This document shows positions 43,492-55,059 of a stretch of 64,000 bases of DNA, one piece after another. Where the stretch lies: NCBI GenBank assembly GCA_036971615.1, contig JAYKKR010000003.1:1426001-1490000 (forward strand). The letters are read 5' to 3'. The notes below the pieces were generated by a model. That model made no database searches. It saw only the letters and a program-made list of their open reading frames with translations, and was not told the origin of the DNA. The position numbers were made by a program, and so were the translations under genes. Source of the stretch: Amyloporia xantha (lineage: Eukaryota > Basidiomycota > Agaricomycetes > Polyporales > Adustoporiaceae). Positions within the stretch are counted from its first letter, which is position 1. Each line of letters opens with the position of its first letter.

Positions 43492-46189
43492 TCACCCTAC
43501 AGCGCCCATCGCCGCCACGCCGAGGAAGAGACTTCCTAATGCTAGCGCCTGCCTCCGTATACTGCTGCGCCAGAGATGTGGGTCGAGCACAAAGTCGCCC
43601 GCGAGCATCTCCACGCACGCAGCATAGATGAGCATCCCGGCGGAGAAAGCGGACATCAGCCCGCGGATGAGCGTGATTTTCGCTGTCAAAGCGGACGAAT
43701 GTCAGTGCCCATCGCAGAGGGGAGGAAAGAACAGAGACTGATAAGAAGAACGAAGAACGCCAACATACCTCCTTCACTCTGGCCGGGCTGGAAGACCCCG
43801 AGGCCAATTGCGATACCTACTGGTGTCGTTATTGCGAAAGACACTGTGAGTGCCGGTTTCAGGAGGGTCCATCCGCCTGCGAACATACAGTAGTCAGTCT
43901 TTTGTAATCCGAGGAGCTAGTGGAGCGGTACGTCGCACCTTTCGCTGCCGCAACAGCGGGCAAAGTGGCAATTCTTATACCAAGTGAAAGGCCCTCGAAG
44001 AGCTGGTGAAAAATGATCGCAGTGACGAGCGACGCTGGTGGATAAACCATCTCAATGAGTATCTTGCCGGCCTGACAGCACATATGATTTTAAAATACGC
44101 ACTATACTCGGGGCCGGAGGTAATCGCGAGGGTGAGCCCGATGACGAGGGAATGCAGCATGATACCGATCTCGAGCATCTGTCGCCGTAACCACCTTAGC
44201 ATCAGCTTGCTCGTCACGATATGTAACTAAACGAGCCAACGCACCAGAATCCCCACGACCTGGCGCCTTCTGCCAATCTGCGCCTCTTCCCCGTCCATGC
44301 CCTCACCTTCGTCGCCCTCCTCTTCGCCCTCGCTGCTTGATCCCCACGCTTCCATGTCCATATGCACATGGCCCGGTCCGTGTGCATGACCGTGTGTGTG
44401 CGTCCGACCGCGCCCACGTTCCTTCTTCCCAGCGGCAGCGGCAGGCCTCGTTGTCCCTCCCTCATCCCCATGGTCACCCCCATGGTCAGCGTCATGTCCG
44501 TCCTCCCCACCTCCGAGCCCAAACCAGCCCCTCCACACCGCACCCTTCCCGACCCCATGGTGGCTCTCATGCGCCGCCCGATCCTCGTGCCGATGGTGCC
44601 CGCCCGCAAAGATCTCCTCCGCAGTCGCGTTCGTCGTGCCCGAGGCTTCCACAACGTGCCGGGGCGCGCGAGCAGAGCGCGGAAATGTATGCGCATACGC
44701 AGCCCGGGCGCGTGCGGGTGGGCGTGCAGACGTGGAGCCATACGCCTGTGCACGGCTGTGAGCGTGGGCCGGAGTCGACGACTGAAGCTTCGCGACACGG
44801 AGAGGCGTGCGCTCGTCTACGCTGGCGTCATTGATCGCCGCGGCCGACTCCGGCGGCGCGAGAGGGAGCGGGGCGTCCGCGGTGTGGCCGACGCCGAGGC
44901 TGCCCTCGCTGGGCTGCGCATACTCGGTGATCTCGAGGGAGGGGGAGGAAGCAGGGGAGGGGAGCTGTGCAGCCGCGTATGTAGTTGACTGGGCAGAAAT
45001 AGGGGGTGTTAGGGAAGCAGGAGCGGAGACGAGGGAGGGCGATGGAGAATGAGAAGAGCAGGGTGTTGTGTTTGAGGAACGGGCAGGCGAAGGAGGATTA
45101 GAGGGGTAGGAGTGTAGGCGGTCAACGAATGACGTCGAAATGTCTGACATAATGTGTATAAGCAGGGCCTCAAAATGTATGTGTCTTAACCACTTACATT
45201 CAACAAGGAAAATCAGGAGGAGCGAGCTTAGCCTATCAACGACGACGGCCAAATTAGTTCACTCTTCGTAGAATTAGATTGAACGGCAGGAAACAGCGAT
45301 GCACGAGTATAAGAAATGACCAGAAAAGACTGCATGAAAACTGCATACACCCATAAATACGCGAGGGATTTCGTAGCTCTGCTATGTTTCCTTGCCAAGG
45401 CCAACAGGCCATCGTCCACATGGCATATGCAGTAGCCATTGACCGCATATATCAAGGTCTTAAAACGTCCAGCTGCCACCTGTCGAGATCGCACTGATGT
45501 GTAGTATGAACAAGACCCAAATATGAAATCCTGATAGCAATCATGGGACAAACGCACCTACCATAATCCTACAGTTTAACGATCCCTCGACATAGACAAG
45601 GTGGATCCATAAGAGCTTCCAACGGCAAACTCTTCGGACGTGAAAGAGCAGACCAGATTGACGTCGACGAAAGCCGGAAGGAAATATAAGATGCAATGTA
45701 GTGACACTCACACCATCATTCCAATCCAGTCTGTCACTCCAGGCCACCTCGCACGGACTACAGGATTCATCAGCGCCTCGTAGGAATCTTGCAGTAGGTG
45801 CACGAATGCTGTTGCCAGTATGATTCCTGTACCAAAGTGTTTTCCAATGAAGAATACGACACCCGGGATGTGCAGGCCTGGTATACGGCGTGACATGGAC
45901 GGGAAAGTGGATGCTGGGCGCCCATGGAAAAAGGACATCAAGTTGAATGCATTGCATATGACGACTTTAGCGATTCTGACGTACCGAAAAGTGAAACAAG
46001 AAAGATGACAAGCATAAGCCACAGACGAGATTCTGTCCACTCTAGAGAGTTCGGCATTTCAAGGTCGTCGTATTTGCGCCATAATCCCAGACGAGACAGG
46101 GCGGTCGTCTTCCCATTTGTGCGACCCAGAATCATCTCCGTTGAGTTCAAACCTGATTGTGATAGATCCCCAAGAGATAGGGATGCCAC
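43492..46189 (-). CDS. ZIP family zinc transporter with long His-rich loop
   Basis: It starts MASLSLGDLSQSGLNS at 46189. Membrane segments read in order: WLMLVIFLVSLF, VVFFIGKHFGTGIILATAFV, SLLLIFLVEYISTS, then a loop of ~320 residues, IGIMLHSLVIGLTLAIT, LVTAIIFHQLFEGLSLGI (the ZIP HxxxE metal site), TVSFAITTPVGIAIGLGV and FSAGMLIYAACVEML, ending GVAAMGAVG at 43492. That is the eight-helix topology of Zrt-type plasma-membrane zinc/iron importers. The loop is Ser/Pro/Ala-rich, then has His clusters (GGHHRHEDRAAHESHHG, THTHGHAHGPGHVHMDM) and acidic runs. An unusually long intron (about 45227-45710) joins MMV to SLLLIFLVE; other introns are short. Zinc control of activity through the loop is inference. 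Confidence 0.88.
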
Positions 46190-46804
46190 AAGGTTTCGTG
46201 ATAAACGTGTATTATAATGAGATTGACTGAACGTGAAAACGTTGGTCAGATTAGGGAGCGACGATTTGAGTATTGTAAACCGCTCACGCTAGATGTTTCT
46301 GGTGCTAATCTTGAGGTGTAAATAAACAATGGGGAAAGGAGAATTACGAGTAGAGTCGAAGAGGGCGAGTTGGTTCCATTCTTAAGTATATGTACTTTTT
46401 GGCGCGGTGAGGACCCTGGCAGTCGTCCTGACGCGGTCATGAGCGCCAGCCAATCAGATTGCGTCCGTCTACCAATACTAAATAGGTGGCGGCGCTTGCG
46501 GCTTACTGCGTGGTTATTTATCTCGTGTCGACGGTGTCGGACGCCGGATTGGTAAAGTTGAGTCGCTGTTCTCGTCCCAATTATGTATACTACAAGAATC
46601 TACGAGTTCACAATCGAAAAATAGCACAAATCTCAAGCCTACATGATGCGACGTCCACTTTCTCGGAATTACATACATAAGCAGTGATCCGTCAATGCCA
46701 GTCGTCATTATTTCAACACTGCCACAGGGGTGATGTTCCAAAGGACACCTGTCAACTGCCATGCGTATTTTGGAGGCTACGGAGCAGAACGCAGACATAG
46801 ATGG
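46190..46804. other. Spacer between ZIP transporter start and Argonaute 3 end
   Basis: Contains the ZIP promoter region and the 3' flank of Argonaute 3. No gene supported. Confidence 0.45.
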
Positions 46805-49800
46805 TCAGACATAGAACATCGTCTCCTTCAAATCACAGTGTATCCCTCGCCACTGTGCTTGGATGGATTTTCCGTCTATCAAGTCTTGCCCATCCGTAAG
46901 ATTCTGTGATTCTCTGCGAACAAGAAATTCGACTAGGTTCGAAGCCCTTTTAGCTGCCAAGGTGGCATAATGGACTGGTGCGGGAAGGCTGAGGGCGTTT
47001 GCAGAGCCTAAATGAACGAGTGTGTGCGTGATCTGCTGCAGGACGTCCGCACTAAAGTCATTTTCATCGTATTTCACGGTGTAACGGGATGGTCGAGTGC
47101 CCTTCTGTCCCGTCTGCACAGATATCGATTAGCATTATATCGTAAACACATGATGATGCGTACCTGGAGGAAGAAATCGACCTCGAATACATCGCCGATC
47201 CCACGATCAACCACTGTGCCTGAAGTTACATAGCCCCCGTCGTCAGGAGCAGTAGGATCCACAAAAATGTGGGGTCGACGTGACCGTGTACACTGCACAA
47301 TGGTTACTTTGGGACGCGAGGCCGCACGATTTTTGCCCCGCACATGTTGAAGTGAGGCTGCAATCTGTGTTACTTCCTCAACCACAATCGCAGGAGCGGC
47401 TGACTATGAAGAATTCAACGCACGTAAAACAAGTAACGGGACTCGTGCAGACGTGCATCTAAAACCCCGGCGTGATACACCAATACTCTATCGGGAGGAC
47501 CCCCATTCCTGCTCTGATAAAGCTGTAGGCACTGTGTCATTAGTCCGCCAATATCTTGTACACTCTAGATAAAGGTCATCAGACATATGAAATCCACCAG
47601 ATCAAGGGATCACAAACGTCGATAGCAGATGTCTGCAAAGCGAAATGTGCAGGAAACTGATGAAACCTGTCATCGATATTCGCAACTAGGACAGCTATCG
47701 AGGGCGTCCCGCAAAGGGAAGATGGGGATGGATGCCACAGATAGACTCCCACAATCATTGTCTTCGCCTCAGTAAGACAGCGCATAGAAGATAGGTCTAA
47801 TTCGTAGTTGATACCACCAAGCTTGCTGTTGATCCTCGATGCGACACTAGAGAGGTACATTTTCTGTCGCCGAAAAAGATTCCTTCGTACCTTCGACAAT
47901 GACATGTGGACAGCGTGTATACCGAGGACAACATCGCAGAAATATTTGAGGGCACAATAAAGTGCGCGGTCGTCGTCGTCTGACAACAAAACAACAAGGA
48001 CTCTCGGTCGCTCCCGAAGATTTTCGACGATCGTCTGCTTAATCTGTTCCATGGCAGTAACTCTTGAATGATCGGCAGATTTTTTGGCCAGAGCAGGAGT
48101 CGCCATCAACAGTGGTTTGTCAGGCAGACTCACGCCAACTGCCCGGCACTGTTGTACAAAGGTGTTCAGAAATCCAGCCAGCTCCGGGTCATTGACGCCC
48201 TGGAACTGCTGCCTTCCGCCATCCTGCACAAGCAGCATCGCCCAATTGGACAGCTCTGCGCCAGCATACGCTTTCGCGTTTGCGAGGCTCCAGCTACCGT
48301 CTATGACAGTGAGCGGCTGCACGTCCTTGTAGATAATTGTCGGAGACGGGAGGACACGGCCAGAGACCACGGCCATCTGCGTGTCAATGGTCACTCCAAA
48401 CGCAGACAAAGGAGTTGCCAATGCATGCGGGTGGAATCCCAGTGACGGAGTGCCCTCTTCGCAAATGATTCTCGCAATTCGGCTTGGTGGTTCAAGGGCC
48501 CAACGATCTAGGTCTCGCACCTCCGGCAGATGTCCACGGAAAGGCTGATCAGGTAGGATTTGGCATAGTTCTGCGGGTACGTAAGATGCCCGCTGAGACG
48601 TCCCCAGCTGAACGAGTGGCATTGTATCGGCATACTGAAGGACGATACCGTACTCTTAACGCAGTCACGATCAGAGCCAAAATTCTTCAAAGCACGATGG
48701 ATAATACATACTCTGACGATAGTACTCCTCCACGGAGACAATCTCGTCAACATCTGAGGGATGAATGCGTAGTTGTCGAGCAGTCTGATCCATGAAGCGA
48801 GTAATCCTCTTCCTCGTGGTGTGGCCTAAATGAGTCAATTTCACCATTACAAGCCTCAATGACCTCTCAATCGGAGCGCATTCAGGCCGACTACGGAGCA
48901 CTTGCATGATATCCGCTAGGTTTCCCGAAGGATGGAAGGCCGCCATACGAACATCCACTTTCACCATGAGCTGCCTGTATGTCGGTCGGACCGACACATG
49001 GAAGCCTTTCCTAAACTCGAGGCCAGGTGTCAGCGACTCTGTAGAAGGCGGAAAGCAATATCGATTTTTTCCTGTGCGGATACCCGACTCAGATGCAAAT
49101 TGATGCATGATCAAGTTCAGCGCAGAAAGGCAGGGCTGTGGATCATAGTATCGGCGCTCTGGAAGACCCTCCATATATCTTTGAAAGAGTGATCAAAACG
49201 GCGAGCTTGATGCAAGAGGTAGCACGTACTGTTCTAGTTCGTTTATGTTCAGCTCTTTAACAAAATGGATGTTTATAGTGACTGTATTTCCAGCGGTAGA
49301 GCCATCTTGTACGGAAATTTGTAGAGAGCATGGCTGAGGGAGCCTTTTAGCTGAGACGAGACGATGACTGCCGTCGTGAGCAACATGTCTAGAATATGGC
49401 GCGAAGGGTGGATGTTCCCGCAGAAGGCGAACCACAGCGGCTCTTTGGGACCGCAACGACAGGGACGTTAAACACACGATATCATAATCATAGATAATAC
49501 GATTGGTGATGCTCACGGCAAAGCAGTTCACCCTCAGAGTGACTGGCTTACCGCAAATGCCATAGCGATGATGATCAGGCGCTGCATGACTTCTGTCAAT
49601 TTGCGTGCCAGTAAGTGAAAGAACGAGATCATACGCACGCTGAAGGGGAAGGTTATCTCGGTCCCCTGTGGGGATTTGAGAGGAAGAGCTGCTGGCGACA
49701 GGGGGTGCTGGCCTGCTAGCATTGATGCTTGATTGGTGTCTGAGATGATCGCTAATGCCTTTGCCCTTTACTCTAGAGTTCGAGGTGGATGACGCTAAAC

Positions 49801-49912
49801 TGGGCATGGTAGCCTTTGCGCCAGTCTCACTCGGTGTGGTGGGACTGTTATGCCGCGTATTCCTCTTGTCAGAGTCCGACCCAAGGCGACTGACTCCAGG
49901 CTTCACTGACAA
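46805..49912 (-). CDS. Argonaute 3, diverged and lacking slicer residues
   Basis: It starts MSVKPGVSRLGSDSDKRN at 49912 with a Ser/Thr-rich N-terminus and no RGG tract. The N domain (LRVNCFAVSITNRIIYDYD), linker (SAKRLPQPCSLQI), L2/PAZ (GFHVSVRPTYRQLMVKVDVR), MID (VLVVLLSDDDDRALYCALKY) and PIWI are readable in full, ending DLKETMFYV at 46805. In PIWI the catalytic positions are changed: VGVYLWHP where VGIDVTHP is expected (Asp to Tyr), VYHAGVLD for VYRDGVSE (Asp to Ala) and RPSRYTVKYD for RPTHYFVAYD (His to Arg). The frame is otherwise open and the introns look usable. It is probably a non-cutting Argonaute that may still bind guide RNA. The splice site after VYHAGVLD is uncertain. Loss of function cannot be excluded, but retention of open frames argues against neutral decay. 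Confidence 0.87.
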
Positions 49913-50118
49913 TCCAGATTAATCAATCGGGTGAGACTCAGCCTATGTAGTCTTTCACGATGTAAGTGCACGGCACTGCCATCACCGTCGCATTCAATAT
50001 CGACAGCATGTAAGTCACGTGCCTCCAGTGATCGTGTCGCGTTAGCCCGCATCGGAATTTGGCAGTTCATTTCTTCTGCAACAACCATTCACGTACAGTA
50101 CAAGCATCCCTCAACGAC

Positions 50119-51203
<1,085 letters not shown>

Positions 51204-51885
51204 TTGGATTCTCTCGTCAAAAGTAGTGTTCTTCGGAATTTCTTGTCGTGTGCGGTGGCCAATTCGTCGGGGTGCCCTTACACCGTGTTGTCTTTCTTTA
51301 CCATCGTGTGTGAATATGAAGTAATGTCACCCTACTTGCCTGTAGCATATTGCCTGGACATGTCGTTGAAATGGTTTCGGTTTGGCTGGCCTAATTGTAG
51401 CATTGTTGAGTTGAATGGAATATGGTTAAGAAACTGGGCATGCATGCAACAGCAGACGAAGGACCAACGGCCGGATAGGTAAATAAGTTGTACATGAGAC
51501 GTGGTTCCAATGCATATGACGTTCGCTCTTACTGTCAACAACTTGCTCGACTCGGCGTACATGTTTTCAGAGGCAATTCTGAACGTTGTATTCAATTTGA
51601 CAGGACGTAGTTATATGCCTGTAACCAGGAAAGAACCGAACAGAGGAGAAAGACAGACTCAGAGGAAAAGGACGCCGTCAGCAGCGACAACTAAAGCACT
51701 AAACTAAAATACGCAAATAAGAGCCAGAAAGAAACTAAGCATTATGCACGAAGCAATCTAAACTACGAAGTATCCCAGAATCGCAACGAGTAGCAATAAG
51801 TTGTACATGATGCCTTGGACATCTGAGCTAGAGCAAAGATAACAGGAACGAGGCTGGCATTCCCGGTTGGCTATATGCGAGATGT
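51204..51885. other. Intergenic, 3' ends of two convergent genes
   Basis: No gene supported; the region is AT-richer with frequent stops. Confidence 0.45.
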
Positions 51886-53549
51886 CTACGCATTCGTGCG
51901 TGACAACGATACAGTCACTGTCAATAAGCCCGCTTTGATGGTCCCGCTATACACGGGGACCGCAACAATATCAGTGCGCGGACGACGACGAGGTCTTTCG
52001 TCTTCCTCCGCTAAGTCATCGTCGGGGTCTCGTGCGCGCTTCTTCCCCTTGTCTTTCGCAGTCAGCGGCGATGACGCATATTCCTGTGGACCGCCGCCTG
52101 CGGCTGTATTTTCTGGCTCGCGCTGGAGCGTAGAGGGCCCAGCAACGGGATCAGCCCGAGGGTCTTGCCACGCAGAAGTGCTTCCAGACTCGGGAGAGCG
52201 CGCGACACTGGCATGTCGAACCTGGCGATCCCGCGCCCGTTCCAGAATGCGCTCGTATGGCACACGGCCCGTGTCAGGAGCGATGTGGATAGGAACTTTC
52301 CTCAACGCCGGCGGCATACCACGCTCGGGAGGCTGGGACATGTCGCTGACGAACTGCATCTTTGCCAACGCTGCGTCCAGCCTGTCGTCTCGTGCTAATC
52401 GTCTTATCGCGCCGCGCCCCACGCCTTGCGGTTCGTACGTGAAAGGCTCCTGCGGCCGCGTAACGTCCCAGTATGAACCCGTCCGCTCTATTCTTCGGGG
52501 ACCGGGTGGAGGATTCCGCGCAGCAGGATTCGCTTGGACCGGTGCGTTAAGTGCAGGAGCAGGTACAGGCGCTGGTGCCGGGGCAGGGGCAGGAGCCGGG
52601 GCAGGTGCTGCTTGACCATGAGGCTGGGATTCGTCTACCTGCGTCACATCCCAGTACGACTCTGTCCGCCGAATTCTTTGAGATACCAAGCGTGCGGGAC
52701 GGCCTCTCTGGGCTGGTGCGGGCGCAGGATGCAATGGGGCTGCAGGTGCTGGCACCGGAGCCACGGGAAGTGGAGCTGGTGCAGCGGTGGTTGCTGGCGG
52801 TGCAACAGGTGCTGGTGCTGGCACGACGGGAGCAAGGGCTAGTGTAATGGGGGTGGGAGCTGGAGTAGCGGCAGTTGCCACTGGCGCATCGGGTGCTTGA
52901 ACAGGTACAGCAGGCGCTGCGGGTTCAGCTGCGACTGATCCTGCGGGAACAGGGCCAACTTGTTGATGAGAAGTATCCTGAGAAGTGGGTGGCGATTGAC
53001 GTGACTCGAATTGAGGAGACAACTCTGCAGTTTCACTGCTCGATGACCCTTGGACGGAGGTGGAAGCGCCAACCAGTGGCGCAGTGAGGTCCGAGGGGGT
53101 TTTACTGGGGCTGGCCGTCTCGGATGAAGATGACGATAAACCCATACTGAAGTAGTAGAGCGTGTCAATAGATAGTCATGTCTGATCTCTTAGAATAAGG
53201 ATAGCGTACGTTGTTCGCTTTTCGTGAGCGTCGTCTTCTGTCTTTGAGTAACTGATTGCTTGGCTTTTATATGTAGGGCTAAGGGTCGGGCTATCGGTGC
53301 CACTCTGACCCATGGTCAGACTAGCCCTTGCCGGAGAATTCGCCACTCCATCCTCGTCGGACGGGTCTACGCCGCCACTCGGTGGGATGTCGTTGATAGC
53401 ACCATTCGAAGTAGCTGTGTTGGGTGCCACTGAGATAGAGTCGCCATCTAAGTAACGAAAAATCAGTCCTGTTCCTTATTCCTAATGAACGTGTGCTCAC
53501 CAGTAGTGTCTGCACTTGGAGTTTCGTCGGGACGTATTTCAGAAGTCAT
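51886..53549 (-). CDS. Disordered Pro/Ala-rich protein with paired RTxSYWDV motifs
   Basis: Three exons: MTSEIRPDETPSADTTG from 53549, a second exon of ~80 residues ending EKRTT (to about 53210), and a long third exon from about 53146 to the stop at 51886. No catalytic domain is visible. The middle is Ala/Pro/Val-rich, nearly a tandem repeat of PAPAPV. Two related motifs stand out: RIRRTESYWDV and RRIERTGSYWDVTRPQEPF, followed by a helical segment RRLARDDRLDAALAKMQFV. The C-terminus has a basic nuclear-localisation-like KGKKRARD and ends TVTVSLSRTNA. The ERTGSYWDV motif resembles ERQGAFYGN in the divergent gene at 55060, so the two are probably distant paralogues. Function unknown; nuclear location is inference. 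Confidence 0.7.
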
Positions 53550-55059
53550 GGTGAATTGGAGTGTGAGTCGTTGTGGAAAAGCAAGAGTGAGGAGGATAGA
53601 GTAAATGAGAAGAAGCAAACGCCACTCCACACCATTGTCCACCGGCCAGATCACTGTCGCTTGGCCCTTCCGAGTGTGCTTGGGCCAGCTGCAGCGCCAT
53701 TCATAACCACGTTTATTGTTCGCACAAGGGGTGTTCGAGAAAAAGGTATCACAGCCCACTCTCTGACCCGGAGCCGTGAATGTGACCCGTTTTGAGATAT
53801 AACAGCGTACTTATATGGTAGCCGCGTGCACGAATTACATCGGCGAGCTCTGCACTCTACGATCGACCGCATGCAGGCCTCGAGGCATCAAGAAGTCCTG
53901 CTAGATACAGATCTTACCAGTTCGTAGGCACAGCAGCTGTCAAGTATCGCCTCAAACATGATACCAGTGTCATAGCATGCTTCACGAATCGTTCCCTGGA
54001 ACAGACGACTGCCATTGCGAGACGCCACTGGAGCCGCACTGGCATGGAGGACTCGGTCATCGGTAATTGTCCACGAAGACGAAGCTTCCTAGAACGGACG
54101 TATACGCATGTGCCGCTATCAGTCAAAAGAGAACACCAACATGATTTGTTCGATTACTGTTGGAGAGTTTGTTTGTCCGGGAAATACTGAGTGTCTTGAA
54201 GCCAGCAGTGTGGCGTTACGATACCTCATAAATGCTTACTTACAGTGCCATCTTGCTTCGTCCTCTGCGGGTAGAGACGGGAGCCTCTACCAGTTATCGT
54301 CAAGTCCGCTGTTAATAGCGAGAATAAGGCTTATAAGTATGTAGGTGCCGTGATTGGCTGCAGTCGACATCGTCGAAGACTGAGAACCAGCTGTCGGCAT
54401 TCGCCGATTCGGAACACAACCAATTGTCGATTGATGTCACTTCACTCAGCACTGCGAAACTGACTGTGTCTTTGGTCAAAGCACAATCTCGGGTCTCAAT
54501 TAATCTCTCGACATATGTAATAGCGAAGCGAACGTCGCTAATGGAGCATTGTTCCAGCATAGTGCGCGGTCCATGTTTTCTTACATTATGGTCCTAACTT
54601 ACCTTGGTTGTCAAGGGACACGCCGACTTAAATAATTGAAGTCCATTAAGGCCTGTGCAATTGTTACGAAATCAGACATCTAGGGCCACTGGGAGACATT
54701 CACAATGCTACTCCCGATGGGTAGTTGTGTTTTCTTGACCTCCCGCAAGGTCCCTCGCCGTTGTCGCTCTGTCCTTATCGGCGACGATGGTCTCAACGAG
54801 AGGACAAAGCGTGGTTTGCTCGGATCATCGGCCTCATCGCCCCGCCAGCCTGCCGCAATGGTAGGCATCGCTTTGACCTCCAGTCACGATTTTGCAGGCA
54901 AGAGATCCAGTGCCTACTGATCCCGAGCGCCGAAGTCAAAGCGCACCTCCCAAGGGCTATAAAAACTACGGACCGCCGCCACTGTAGTGCACCAAACGTC
55001 TCTTGCCTTGCTACCCACACCTACTCATCGATAGCTCCATCTGCTCTTCTCTTGCAGAA
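53550..55059. other. Intergenic region between the divergent paralogues
   Basis: No supported gene in 1.5 kb. It should hold both promoters; only the plus-strand TATA box is clear. Confidence 0.45.
54958..54965 (+). promoter_or_regulatory. TATA box (TATAAAAA)
   Basis: Located 95 bp upstream of the ATG at 55060, a suitable distance for a basidiomycete promoter with a short leader. Confidence 0.55.
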
